Made by a program: the position numbers and the translations under genes. DNA of 64,000 bases from Paraburkholderia caribensis. GTDB lineage: Bacteria; Pseudomonadota; Gammaproteobacteria; Burkholderiales; Burkholderiaceae. Below are positions 25,787-37,300 of the stretch, in pieces. Numbering within the stretch: position 1 is the first letter of the stretch; each line of letters starts with the position of its first letter. Where the stretch lies: assembly GCF_002902945.1 (NCBI RefSeq), contig NZ_CP026101.1:868001-932000 (forward strand), in the 5' to 3' direction. The notes below the pieces were generated by a model. It did not search any database and was not told the DNA's origin. It saw nothing but the letters and a program-made list of their open reading frames with translations.

Positions 25787-26827
25787 TCAAGCGGATGCGC
25801 GCCAGTGCGCATCGAGTCTGGCGATCATCGCGTCGCGCTCCGCAGGCGTCACGAACGACGCTTCGAAGCTGTTGCGGATGATCGTGTACACCTCGCTGTC
25901 GTCGAGCTTGAGAGCATCGATCGTCGCAAGGTAGTTTTCGTTGACGTAGCCGCCGAAATAGGCGGGATCGTCGGAATTCACGGTGACGGCAACGCCCTTG
26001 TCGAGCAGCGCCTTCAATGTGTGTTTGGTCAGATCGTCGAACACGCACAGCTTCAGGTTCGACAGCGGGCACACCGTCAGCGCGACCCGCGTGTCGGCAA
26101 GCCGCGTGACGAGCGCCGGGTCTTCGATGCTGCGCACACCATGATCGACGCGGTCCACTTTCAGCAGGTCGAGCGCTTCGTAGATGTACGACGGCGGGCC
26201 TTCTTCGCCCGCGTGCGCGACGAGCTTCAGGCCCTTGTCGCGAGCCCTGGCGAACACGCGCTCGAACTTCGACGGCGGATGGCCGCGCTCCGACGAATCG
26301 AGACCGACGCCGATCAGCCGGTGTTTGTATTGGTCGAACAACGGCAGCGCTTCGTCGAAGGTTGCCAGCGCATCTTCTTCCGACAGGTGCCGCAGGAAGC
26401 ACAGAATCAGCTTGCTCGTCAGACCGCGTGTTTCCGCTTCAGCCAGCGCACGCTCGATGCCCGCGACCACGGTCGCAATCGGCACGCCGCGTTCCGTATG
26501 CGTTTGCGGATCGAAGAAGATTTCCGTATGCACGACGTTGTCCGCGAGCGCGCGCTCGACGTAGGCCATCGTCATGTCGTAGAAGTCTTCTTCCTTCAGC
26601 AGCACGCTCGCGCCCGCATAGTAGATGTCGAGAAACGACTGCAGATCGGTGAACGCGTACGCGGCGCGCAGCGCTTCGATCGAGTCGTACGCGAGCTTCA
26701 CGCCGTTGCGTTCGGCAAGCTTGAAGATCAATTCGGGTTCGAGCGAGCCTTCAATATGAATGTGCAGCTCGGCCTTCGGTGCGCCGTTCGTCTTGTGAGC
26801 TAGCGGGGAAAGTGTGGTTGTCGTCAT
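25787..26827 (-). CDS. Adenine deaminase-type metallohydrolase (adenosine deaminase superfamily)
   Basis: Protein of 346 aa. Motifs are KAELHIHIEGSLEPELIF near the N-terminus (first zinc ligands), VAHAGEEGPPSYI (catalytic Glu), DRVDHGVRSIED and VTVNSDDPAYFGGYV. The wording H-I-E-G-S-L-E-P-E and SDDPAYFGG is that of the ADE (adenine deaminase, adenine to hypoxanthine) branch, rather than 'HVHLDG' adenosine deaminases. Many annotations will say 'adenosine deaminase'. Either product enters the hypoxanthine-xanthine route served by the xdh genes. The head of about 18 residues before the domain is slightly longer than usual. It belongs to the minus-strand purine block. Confidence 0.88.
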   Translation of the reverse strand: MTTTTLSPLAHKTNGAPKAELHIHIEGSLEPELIFKLAERNGVKLAYDSIEALRAAYAFTDLQSFLDIYYAGASVLLKEEDFYDMTMAYVERALADNVVHTEIFFDPQTHTERGVPIATVVAGIERALAEAETRGLTSKLILCFLRHLSEEDALATFDEALPLFDQYKHRLIGVGLDSSERGHPPSKFERVFARARDKGLKLVAHAGEEGPPSYIYEALDLLKVDRVDHGVRSIEDPALVTRLADTRVALTVCPLSNLKLCVFDDLTKHTLKALLDKGVAVTVNSDDPAYFGGYVNENYLATIDALKLDDSEVYTIIRNSFEASFVTPAERDAMIARLDAHWRASA

Positions 26828-26918
26828 GGTCGGTCAATGATTCGGGTTATCGGTTGATGTATTCAACGCCCGATGGCTGGTCGGACGTCCCCCAATGCGT
26901 TCGATGCATGTTCGACGT

Positions 26919-27929
26919 TCAGGCCGTCTGCGCCGCGTGTGCCGCGTTGGCCTCGACAGCCTGCAGCAGTTGCGCCGCCGCCGAAATCGCAATGATTTCC
27001 GGCGACTTGTCGACGATGCCGTCCACGCCGAGCGGACATTTCATCCGCGCAATCGCGGCAGGATCGAACCCGCGCGCGGCAAGCCGGTGCTCGAACTGCT
27101 TGCGCTTGGTATGCGAGCCGATCATGCCGAAGAACGCGAAGTCGCCGCGCCGCAGGATGCGCTCGGCCAGATCGAGATCGAGCGCGTGGTTGTGCGTCAT
27201 CACGATGAAGTACGTGTGCGGCGCAGCCTTGTCGATCGCTTCGTCGGGTGCGTCGTTCGCTTCGATCGTCACGTTCGTCGCGCCGAGCGTATCGGGCGCC
27301 GGGAACTGCGCATCGCGTTCGTCGACCCAGTGCACGTGGCAGGGCAGCGTTGCTAGCACGCGCACGAGCGCGGCGCCCACGTGCCCCGCGCCGAACAGTA
27401 CCACCGGGAAGTCGCGCGGCGCGATGGTTTCGGTGAGCAGCGCGCTGCTGTCGTCGAATCCCGCGCCGTCCCACAGCAGACAGTCGGCGCTTTCGACGCC
27501 CGGTTCCGGATCGGACAGCATCACCGCATCGGGTGCGGGGCCGAATGATACGCTACGCACTGTCGATTGGCCTGCCGCCACGCGTTTGGCCAGCGACGTC
27601 ACCCAACCGAGGTCGCCGATGTCGAGCCGCTCGAACGCGAGCACGACAGCGCCGCCGCAGCACTGGCCGAGGCTCGGTCCGAGTGCGAAGCGTTCGAGCC
27701 GCCGCATGTTCGGCGCGCGCATGCCGTCGCGCAACACCCGTCGCGCGCTTTCGATCGCTTTCCATTCGAGATGCCCGCCGCCGATCGTATGGCGCGCGGA
27801 ATCGCGCGTGACGATCATCTTCGTGCCGGCATCGCGCGGCGCCGAACCTTCGGCGCGAGCGACCGTCACGAGCACGACGGCGTCGCCATGCGCGAGCAGT
27901 TGCTGCAGATCGGTGAGCCAGGCATGCAT
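26919..27929 (-). CDS. xdhC: Xanthine dehydrogenase accessory protein XdhC
   Basis: Protein of 336 aa that binds molybdenum cofactor and supports its sulfuration and insertion into xanthine dehydrogenase. The N-terminal XdhC/CoxI domain carries 'DAGTKMIVT' and 'TIGGGHLEWKA', with the cysteines of LGQCCGGAV. The C-terminal Rossmann-like domain has VVLFGAGHVG, then 'YFIVMTHNHALDLDL' and FFGMIGSHTKR. The start at 27929 (MHAWLTDLQQLL) is preferred over in-frame codons at 27944 and 28019, whose extra residues are unlike the family. It lies 102 bp after xdhB in transcription order. Confidence 0.93.
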   Translation of the reverse strand: MHAWLTDLQQLLAHGDAVVLVTVARAEGSAPRDAGTKMIVTRDSARHTIGGGHLEWKAIESARRVLRDGMRAPNMRRLERFALGPSLGQCCGGAVVLAFERLDIGDLGWVTSLAKRVAAGQSTVRSVSFGPAPDAVMLSDPEPGVESADCLLWDGAGFDDSSALLTETIAPRDFPVVLFGAGHVGAALVRVLATLPCHVHWVDERDAQFPAPDTLGATNVTIEANDAPDEAIDKAAPHTYFIVMTHNHALDLDLAERILRRGDFAFFGMIGSHTKRKQFEHRLAARGFDPAAIARMKCPLGVDGIVDKSPEIIAISAAAQLLQAVEANAAHAAQTA

Positions 27930-28031
27930 CCGGCAATTCTCCATACGGGGCCGCGCGGGTTGGCCGCGCAGCCGGTTGATCTTGTGTGCGTTGCGGTCGT
28001 GCCGCGCGGGCACTTCCACACATGTGTATTG

Positions 28032-30457
28032 CTAGGCGGTCGTGCCCGCGCCCGCAGGTTCCTGCGAAGTTGGACTGGCCACTGCGGCGATTGTTGCAAC
28101 AGGCGCGCTTGTGTTCAGCGCATCGATCGCATCGAGGATGGCCTCGGGCGTCGCGGGCGCGCGCAGTGCAGGCGCGTGCGGTGCATCGGGCGCGGTGGCC
28201 GCGACGGCATCGCGGATCGCGAGAAACACGGAGAACGGCAGCAACAGCGGCGGCTCGCCGACGGCCTTCGAGCGGAACACGGTCGGCTCCGCGTTCGGGT
28301 TGTGGTACAGCTTCACGTTGAACGCGGCGGGTGTGTCGCTGACGGCGGGGATCTTGTACGTCGACGGCGCGTGCGTCATCAGACGGCCGTCGCGGTTCCA
28401 CCAGAGTTCTTCCGTCGTGAGCCAGCCCATGCCCTGGATGAATGCGCCTTCCACCTGGCCGAGGTCGATGGCGGGATTGATCGACTGCCCTGCGTCGTGC
28501 AGCACGTCGGCGCGCACGAGCTTCCATTCGCCCGTCAACGTATCGATCACGACTTCGGATACCGCCGCACCATAAGCGAAGTAGTAGAACGGATGGCCCG
28601 TCAGCGTCTTCGCATCCCAATGCACTTTCGGCGTTGCATAGAAACCGTCGGACCACAACTGGATGCGCGCGAGATACGCTGCGCCGACCAGTTGTGCAAA
28701 CGGCATCGCCGCACCGTTCGCGCGTACTTCACCGTTTTCGAAGGTCACGTCCTTCGCTTCGCCGCCGAGTTCTTTCGCGGCCAGCACCGCGAGGCGCTCC
28801 CGGATGGCGTGCGCGGCGGCTTCGGCCGCCTTGCCGTTCAGGTCGCTGCCTGTGGACGCGGCGGTGGCCGATGTGTTCGCCACTTTCGATGTATCCGTCG
28901 CCGTCACGCGCACGCGCGAGAGCGGCAGGCCGAATGCGTTCGCGACCACTTGCGCGACCTTCGTGTTCAGTCCCTGGCCCATTTCGGTGCCGCCGTGATT
29001 CACGAGCGCTGAGCCGTCCTTGTAGACGTGCACGAGCGCGCCCGCCTGATTCAGGAACGGCACGTTGAACGAGATGCCGAATTTCACCGGCGAGTACGCG
29101 AGGCCGCGCTTGAGCACGGGGCTCGAGGCGTTGAACGCGGCAATCGCCGCGCGCCGCGCTGTGTAGTCGCTCGACTCGATCAGTTCATCCGTCAGCGGCG
29201 CGATCACGTTGTCTTCGACGGTCTGGCCGTATGGCGTCACGTTGCGCGTGTCGATGCCATAGAAATTCGCGCGGCGCACCTCGAGGGGATCGCGCTTCAG
29301 TTCGCGCGCGATGCCGTCCATCATCACTTCCATGACGAGCGCGCCCTGAGGGCCGCCGAAGCCGCGAAACGCGGTGTTCGACTGCGTGTTCGTCTTGCAC
29401 GGCAGCGCGACGATGTCCACGTCCGACAGGTAGTACGCGTTATCGAAGTGGCACACGGCGCGCGTCGCGACGGCGCCCGACAGGTCCGCCGAAAACCCCG
29501 CGCGCAACGCGATCTCGACGCGGGCGCCGAGAATACGGCCGTCCTCGTCGAAGCCGGCTTCGTATTCGTAGATCGCGTCGTGACGCTTGCCCGTGATCAT
29601 GAAGTCGTCGTCGCGATCGGCGCGCAGTTTCACGGGGCGACGCAAGCGGTGCGCGGCCAGCGACGCCGCGCACGCAAACAGCGCCGACTGCGATTCCTTG
29701 CCCCCGAAGCCGCCGCCCATGCGCCGGCATTCGCACATCACGCTATGCGTCGGCCAGCCGAACATATGCGCGACCACGTGCTGCATCTCGCTCGGATGCT
29801 GCGTCGAGCTATAGACGAGCATGCCGTCCATTTCCTTTGGCACGGCATACGCGACCTGGCCTTCGAGATAGAACTGCTCCTGGCCGCCGACTTCGAACGT
29901 GCCTGCGATCCGGTGCGGTGCCTGCGCGATCCTCTCCGCAGGCGCACCGCGCTTCAGATGCAGCGGCGGCAGCACGTACTGCTTCTTCGCCTTCGCTTCG
30001 GCGGCAGTAAGCACGGCTTCGAGCGGCTCGTAGCGCACGACGTCGTCGCTTTTCGCCAATGCCGCCGCGCGCCGCGCGAGTTCATGGCTTTGCGCCACGA
30101 CGATGAAGACGGGCTGGCCGAGATAAAGCACTTCGCCGTCGGCGAGAATCGGGTCGTCGTGCAGCACGGGGCCGCAGTTGTTTTCGCCGGGAATGTCGTC
30201 GGCGCTCAGCACGGCGACGACGCCGGGTGCCGCGCGCACGGCATCGAGATCGAGCGACACGATGCGCGCATGTGCGTGCCGCGACAAGCCGAGCGCCGCA
30301 TGCAGCGTCTGCGCCAGCTCGGGGATGTCGTCGGTGTAGGTCGCTTCGCCGCTCACGTGCAGCGTCGCCGATTCATGCGGCAGCGGCACGCCGATGGCAG
30401 CCTGTGCGTCGTGTGCGGCAAGCGACGCGTGATGAACGAAGGCTTCCGTCTGCTTGT

Positions 30458-30461
<4 letters not shown>
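28032..30461 (-). CDS. xdhB: Xanthine dehydrogenase molybdopterin-binding subunit
   Basis: Large subunit of 809 aa that oxidises hypoxanthine and xanthine at the Mo centre. The start at 30461 (MNKQTEAFVHHASLA) overlaps the xdhA stop by ATGA. Typical blocks include GQEQFYLEGQVAYA, CRRMGGGFGGKESQ, NTQSNTAFRGFGGPQG (substrate-binding Arg) and GTEMGQGLNTKVAQ. The C-terminal 'KAVGEPPLLLP' contains the catalytic Glu. The reading frame stays open far upstream through xdhA, but that stretch is only a shadow. The C-terminal 40 residues are Ala/Pro-rich. Confidence 0.96.
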
Positions 30462-32005
<1,544 letters not shown>

Positions 32006-32249
32006 GGCGAATCCTGAAGACATTGCGGACCGGGCGCGCGTTACGCATGGGGTCGCGCCGTAGCCGGCCTCGCGCACGTAGATCGCCATCCATGCTCGAA
32101 CATAACACCACTTTGTCCTAAAAATATTTCCCCGGGTGAATGGGGGTTATTCGGTGGTCGTCATGAAGGGGGCGGGCGTGGTGCCCTGTGAATGTGGGAA
32201 TTTCCGTGCGGAGCCTTGTGGGGCGGGGGTTTGAAGTGTGTAAGTAGTT

Positions 32250-32282
32250 GTGGTTTGGTTTTGGTTTGGTTTTGGTTTGCTG
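32250..32282. repeat. GT-rich simple repeat flanking element B
   Basis: Alternating TTTGG and TTTTGG units run up to the left end of element B. The wider stretch 32090-32288 holds no gene: it includes an AT-rich patch (AAAATATTT near 32125) that could belong to the xdhA promoter on the minus strand. Confidence 0.7.
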
Positions 32283-32288
32283 GTGTTT

Positions 32289-32951
32289 GCGGATGGCATC
32301 CGCGTATTGTTAGCGTGCTTCAAGCGTCGCCCCTGTGCGGGGCGGCACCTACTTTTCTTTGCCGCCGCAAAGAAAAGTAGGCAAAAGAAAGCGGCTCACA
32401 CCGCCAATTCTTGACGTTTGCCCACGGGCCCCCAACGTCCCCACACTTCACACGCCAGCGCCCCGGTTGTTGCCCGTTGCCAACGCTTCGAACAAACGCC
32501 TCACCCGCTTCAATTACCCGTACCCGGGCCAGCGGTAGCGAATGGTATGCGCCGCCCAGGTGGCAAACTGTGTGTAGGTTGTCGCGTCGTATGGCTCGGC
32601 GCTCTTACAAGGTGGGATGCGTGCGCTATCGGTCCGGAGTGGTGCGCGTATGGCGCGAAAGCCTAGACACAGTTTGCCACCCGGGCGGCGGTGGGCTGTC
32701 TGGCGCGGCGTGCTGCGACGCGGGAGTGTGAAGCGGGTGAGGCGCTCATTCAGAGCGCTTGCAACGAACACGAATGACGTGATTGCCGTGTGAAGCGTAA
32801 GAACCTTTGGGGGCCCTCAGGCAAGAACAAGGGCTGGCGGTGTGAGCCGCTTTCTTTTGCCTACTTTTCTTTGCGGCGGCAAAGAAAAGTAGGTGCCGCC
32901 CCGCACAGGGGCGACGCGTGAAGCAAGCTAACGAATCGCGGATGCCAGCGC
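32289..32951. repeat. Large nested inverted-repeat element, copy B
   Basis: A 663-bp homologue of the element at 23587. The outer inverted arms are 32289-32406 and 32835-32951. The same internal pairs are present, including CGCCTCACCCGCTTC against its complement and the GGTGGCAAACTGTG pair, whose right copy has small changes. It lies between two minus-strand genes: downstream of dsbB and upstream of xdhA. The short reading frame that runs through the left arm of copies A and C is interrupted here soon after 'NYPYPGQR', which argues against a conserved protein. Confidence 0.9.
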
Positions 32952-33110
32952 AAAGCCCAAAACACCGACCGGCGACGCCTGAAGCGCGCTAACAAAACGC
33001 GGACGCCAGCGCAAAGGCGAACGCCCCGCACAGCGCCGCGTGAAACAACGCTAACAATTCGCGGATGCCAGCGAAAGTAAAAGCAAATCGCGGATGCGAG
33101 CGCAAAAACC
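32914..33110. repeat. Degenerate tandem array of the element's right end
   Basis: The unit 'GACGCGTGAAGC..GCTAAC.A..CGCGGATGCCAGCGCAAAG' begins in the right end of element B (32914) and recurs at about 32973 and 33035, with a partial copy at about 33088. The period is about 60 nt, with divergence between copies. Together with element B it fills the gap before dsbB. It is not a CRISPR: the units are degenerate, long and without unique spacers. Confidence 0.75.
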
Positions 33111-33164
33111 GAAACACCACCCGGCAACGCCCGCACCACAACAACTCCAACCGAAAGACACCCT

Positions 33165-33671
33165 CTACCGTGCCCGGCGATTCCGCCAAAGACTAAAAGC
33201 AAGCGCAACAAACGCCACCACAAACCCGATCAGCGACCAGCCGGGCAGGGAAATCCCGAGAATCGGCGGATACGGCGTTTCACACAGCCCCGCGACCTTG
33301 AACACGCCAGGCAGCCAGTGAGCGGGCGGCAGACCATCGACGATCGGCTGCAACGCGTCGAACCCGCAGCTGAAGTTCGGATGCGACTGCACATACACGT
33401 GCCGGGCGGCCGTCACCAGCCCGCCGAGCGCCGACAAAAGCGCCAGCAGTTCGAGCAGCCTCACGCCCGTCCAGCCGCGAATCCGCGCGCCGAGAAACGC
33501 GAAGATCGCGATCAGCAGATAGAAATAGCGCTGGATAATGCACAATGGGCAAGGATCTTCATGCTCGACGAACTGAAGATAAAGCGCGCCCCCAACGAGC
33601 GCGAGACAGACCAAACCGAGTAGAACGAGCAGACTGCGCTCGCGGCGCAATGTAACGTTGTCGATAATCAT
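33165..33671 (-). CDS. dsbB: Disulfide bond formation protein B
   Basis: Inner-membrane protein of 168 aa with four membrane helices. It reoxidises DsbA and passes electrons to quinone. The first redox pair is Cys41-Pro-Leu-Cys44 (DPCPLCIIQRYFY); the second pair is in the second periplasmic loop (NFSCGFDAL ... GLCETPYPP). The conserved Arg after the first pair (QRY) contacts quinone in E. coli DsbB. It is monocistronic; no dsbA nearby. Confidence 0.95.
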   Translation of the reverse strand: MIIDNVTLRRERSLLVLLGLVCLALVGGALYLQFVEHEDPCPLCIIQRYFYLLIAIFAFLGARIRGWTGVRLLELLALLSALGGLVTAARHVYVQSHPNFSCGFDALQPIVDGLPPAHWLPGVFKVAGLCETPYPPILGISLPGWSLIGFVVAFVALAFSLWRNRRAR

Positions 33672-33776
33672 GATCCTGCTAGCGGTGGAAGTTCGGTAAA
33701 AGGTGCGGCGATTCTAGCCGAAGCACGCGGCGCATGCCGATGCCCCCGCATGTGGCGCCGCCCATGTCAACAAATC

Positions 33777-35177
33777 TCAGCGAATCGTATTCAGTACCGC
33801 TTCGACGGCCCGTCCTGTTCCCAGCAACGCGTCGTCCGCGTGCGGCGCGGCGGCCAGCATCAGCCCGACAGGCGCGCCGCCACGCGGATGGCAGGGCAGC
33901 GAGATCGCGCAAGCGTCCAGAAAATTGAACGCACTCGGGTTGCGCAGCACGAGGCCGTTGGCGCGGAAGAACGCTTCGTCGTCGTCGACCAGGCCCGCGA
34001 CGCGCGGCGGCACGATCGGCACCGTCGGCGCGACGACGGCGTCGAAGCGCTGCCACATCGCATGCGCTTCGGCCAGTACGGCGGCGCGCTCGGCCAGCAG
34101 GTCGAGATAGTCGGCGGCTGTCGCCGGCTGGCCCTTCAGGATGCGCGCGAGCACGCGCGGATCGTACGCGTCGCGCTGCGCTTCGAGTAGCGGCCGGTGC
34201 CACGCGTAAGCTTCGATCGGCGAAAAGCCGAAGCGGTTGATCGCGGCGAGACGGTCGAGCGGCGCAAAGCGCACGTCGCTGACGATCGCGCCCGCCGCCT
34301 CCAGATGCTTCAGCGCGGCGTCGTAGGCCTGCGCGACTTCCGGCTCGAGATCGTCCGTCACGAAATGGTTCAGCACGCCGAGACGCACGCCTTCCAGCCG
34401 CCGCGCAGCCGGGACGACCGGCTCCAGCCCGGCGAGAATCCGGTCGACGAGCGCGCAGCATGCGACCGTCGCGCCGATCGGACCGAAGGCGTCGAGCGTC
34501 GGCGAGAGCGGCACGCCGCCTTGCTTCGGCACGCGGTCGGCGGTCGGCTTGAAGCCGGTCAGGCCGCACAGGGCGGCAGGAATGCGCAGTGAGCCCCCCG
34601 TGTCGCTGCCGAGCGCGACGGCCGCCATGCCGTCCGCCACCGACGCCGCCGCGCCCGACGACGATCCGCCCGACACCCGTTCGTCGCCCTTCACGCCGCG
34701 CCGGTACGGCGACAGCGGATTGCCGTAGTGCGGGTTGAGGCCGATGCCGGAGAACGCGAATTCGCTCATGTTCGTGCGTCCGACGATCACCGCGCCCGCG
34801 CGCTTGAGCCGCGCGACGGCAGGGGCGTCCGAGGTCGCGGGCGCGGCATCCGCGAGCACTTTCGAGCCGGCGCGCGTCACCTGTCCTTCGATGTCGAACA
34901 GATCCTTCACCGACACGGGAATGCCCGCGAGCGGCGACAGTACGGTGCCCGCCGCGCGCAGACGGTCGTGCGCGTCGGCCGTGGCTCGTGCGTTGCTGGC
35001 GTCGACCCGCACGAAAACGGCGGCGCCCTGGCCGGCGGGATCGGCGATGCGTTCGAGCGCCGCTTCGACGAGCGCGCGGCTGGTGGTGCGGCCGGCGGCA
35101 AGATCGGCGGCGAGCTGGGCGAGCGGCGGGAAGGGCGTTGAATCGGGTGACGCGGCGGGTGACGTGGCGGTGGTCAT
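33777..35177 (-). CDS. Amidase signature family hydrolase
   Basis: Cytosolic amidase of 466 aa with the Ser-cisSer-Lys machinery: Lys in IPVSVKDLFDIEG, the cis-Ser in VSGGSSSGAAASV and the nucleophile Ser in LGSDTGGSLRIP. Length and motifs fit the stand-alone amidases, not GatA: there are no gatB or gatC genes nearby and the C-terminal half is unlike GatA. The substrate is unknown. It is divergent from the antiporter gene, with a 204-bp gap. Confidence 0.88.
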   Translation of the reverse strand: MTTATSPAASPDSTPFPPLAQLAADLAAGRTTSRALVEAALERIADPAGQGAAVFVRVDASNARATADAHDRLRAAGTVLSPLAGIPVSVKDLFDIEGQVTRAGSKVLADAAPATSDAPAVARLKRAGAVIVGRTNMSEFAFSGIGLNPHYGNPLSPYRRGVKGDERVSGGSSSGAAASVADGMAAVALGSDTGGSLRIPAALCGLTGFKPTADRVPKQGGVPLSPTLDAFGPIGATVACCALVDRILAGLEPVVPAARRLEGVRLGVLNHFVTDDLEPEVAQAYDAALKHLEAAGAIVSDVRFAPLDRLAAINRFGFSPIEAYAWHRPLLEAQRDAYDPRVLARILKGQPATAADYLDLLAERAAVLAEAHAMWQRFDAVVAPTVPIVPPRVAGLVDDDEAFFRANGLVLRNPSAFNFLDACAISLPCHPRGGAPVGLMLAAAPHADDALLGTGRAVEAVLNTIR

Positions 35178-35381
35178 GGCGTGAGATCGAAGGTGGGCAG
35201 TCGAGAACCGTATTGTGACGCGTCGGGCGCGATCGGCGTGAATGGATCAAAAGCGAACGACGCGGCGCGAGTTTCGCCGAACGCCTGGGCTGGTATTCGT
35301 TCTTCGTGCTTCGCTAAATGGTTTTTAACCGTTCGTGCGTTACCATCGCGTTCTGGATTACTTTTTGTAAGGAACAAGACT

Positions 35382-37139
35382 ATGCACCACGGTATCGGCT
35401 TCATTCAGGATCTGGCAGTCGTGATGGCGCTCGCCGGCGTCGTCACCGTGCTGTTCCATCGCCTGAAACAGCCGGTGGTGCTCGGCTATATTGCCGCGGG
35501 CGTGATCATCGGGCCTTACACGCCACCCTTCCAGCTGATTCACGACGAGCAGACCATCCAGACGCTCGGCGAACTCGGCGTCGTGTTCCTGATGTTCTCG
35601 CTCGGGCTCGAGTTCAGCTTGCGCAAGCTGTTCAAGGTCGGCGCGACGGCCATCGTCGCCGCGCTGTCGGAGATCGTGCTGATGCTATGGATCGGCTATG
35701 AGATCGGCAGCGCGTTCGGCTGGAGTTCGATGGACTCGCTGTTTCTCGGCGCGATTCTCGCTATTTCGTCCACCACCATCATCGTCAAGGCGCTCTCCGA
35801 GCTGGGTCTCAAGCGCGAGAGCTTCGCGCAACTGGTGTTCGGCATTCTGATCGTCGAGGACATTCTCGCCATCGCGATGCTGGTGCTGCTGTCGGGCATC
35901 GCTCAGACGGGCGAGCTGTCGGCGGGCGTCGCGTTCGTCACGCTCGGCAAACTGCTGCTGTTCATGACGGTGTCGCTGGTGGTCGGCATTCTGGTCGTGC
36001 CGCGCGCGCTCAACTACGTCGCAAAGTCGCAAAGCGACGAGATGCTGCTCGTCTCCGTGCTCGGTTTCTGCTTCGCGTTCTGTCTGCTGGTCGTCAAGCT
36101 CGACTACAGCATCGCGCTCGGCGCGTTCCTGATCGGCGCGATCATGGCCGAGTCGCGCCACCTGCACCGCATCGAGCATCTGATCGCGCCGCTGCGCGAT
36201 GCATTCTCGGCGATCTTCTTCGTGACGATCGGGCTGATGCTCAACCCCGCCGTGCTGGTCGACTACGCATGGCCGATCGCCGTCATCACGATCGCGGTGA
36301 TTCTCGGCAAGATCGTCTCGTGCGGGCTCGGCACCTTCCTCGCGGGCAAGGACGGGCGCACGGCGATGCGCGTCGGCATGACGGTGTCGCAGATCGGCGA
36401 GTTCTCGTTCATCATCGCGTCGCTCGGTCTCACGCTGAAAGTGACGAGCGCGTTCCTCTATCCGATTGCCGTCGCCGTCTCCGCGCTGACGACGCTCTTC
36501 ACGCCGTACCTGATCCGCGCCGCCGACCCGCTCACGCAGCGCCTGGGCCGCGCGATGCCGCGCACGCTCGCCAACGTGTTCGGCATGTACGGGCAATGGC
36601 TCGGCAGTCTGCGGCCGGCTTCGGGCGAGCCGACCGTGTTCGGCCTCACGAGGCGGATCATTCTGCAAATCGCGGTCAATCTCGCGATCGTCGCTGCGAT
36701 TTTTCTGGGCGCATCCTATGGAGCGCCTTACGGAAGTGGATTCATTGAGAAATGGCTGCCGTCCGAGCCGATGCAGCGCGTCGTGCTGTGGAGCGCGGCG
36801 CTGCTCGTCTCGCTGCCGTTTCTTGTTGCCGTCTACCGGAAGACCAAGTCGCTTGCGCTGTTGCTGGCTGAAATCAGCGTACAGCCGGCCAAGGCGGGGC
36901 GCTTCACGAGCGCGATCCGCTACGCCATTTCGGACCTCGTGCCTGTCGTTTCGATGCTAGGCGTGTTTCTGCTCGTCGCGGCACTGTCGAGCACGATCCT
37001 GCCGCCGACGGGCCTGCTGGTCGCCGTGCTGGTCGTCGCCGCGCTGCTGCTGACCTTGCTGTGGCGCTGGTGCGTGCGGATTCACGCGACGATGCAGATC
37101 GCGCTGCGCGAAACCTTCGACGAGCAGCCCGATCCATGA
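35382..37139 (+). CDS. CPA2-family cation:proton antiporter (KefB/RosB-like)
   Basis: Inner-membrane protein of 585 aa. The start at 35382 (MHHGIGFIQDLAVVMALAG) has AAGGA 9-10 nt upstream; the open frame extends to 35181 but with non-membrane sequence. About 12 helices form the exchanger domain: PVVLGYIAAGVIIGPYTP, ELGVVFLMFSLGLEF, LAISSTTIIVKAL and LVFGILIVEDILAIA. A further hydrophobic C-terminal part follows, without the TrkA-N/RCK nucleotide-binding domain of KefB/C. It probably exchanges K+ or Na+ for H+; the ion cannot be told from sequence. Confidence 0.9.
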   Translation: MHHGIGFIQDLAVVMALAGVVTVLFHRLKQPVVLGYIAAGVIIGPYTPPFQLIHDEQTIQTLGELGVVFLMFSLGLEFSLRKLFKVGATAIVAALSEIVLMLWIGYEIGSAFGWSSMDSLFLGAILAISSTTIIVKALSELGLKRESFAQLVFGILIVEDILAIAMLVLLSGIAQTGELSAGVAFVTLGKLLLFMTVSLVVGILVVPRALNYVAKSQSDEMLLVSVLGFCFAFCLLVVKLDYSIALGAFLIGAIMAESRHLHRIEHLIAPLRDAFSAIFFVTIGLMLNPAVLVDYAWPIAVITIAVILGKIVSCGLGTFLAGKDGRTAMRVGMTVSQIGEFSFIIASLGLTLKVTSAFLYPIAVAVSALTTLFTPYLIRAADPLTQRLGRAMPRTLANVFGMYGQWLGSLRPASGEPTVFGLTRRIILQIAVNLAIVAAIFLGASYGAPYGSGFIEKWLPSEPMQRVVLWSAALLVSLPFLVAVYRKTKSLALLLAEISVQPAKAGRFTSAIRYAISDLVPVVSMLGVFLLVAALSSTILPPTGLLVAVLVVAALLLTLLWRWCVRIHATMQIALRETFDEQPDP

Positions 37140-37300
37140 TGCCGCACGTCCGCGTCACGCCGATTGAGACACGTTCGCGCAAGGTTGCATGTTGTGTCCT
37201 GATGTGACGAATTGTGTGCTGGTTTGCCCATGCGGGGCGCGAGGCGGATAATGAGATATGTCTAATCGTTCACGCGCGAAGACGCGTCTGTCAAACAGTC

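Noticed and set aside
32914..33110. Possible CRISPR array
   Set aside because: Units are degenerate, about 40 nt long with short low-complexity gaps, derived from the end of element B; no spacers of even length and no cas genes.
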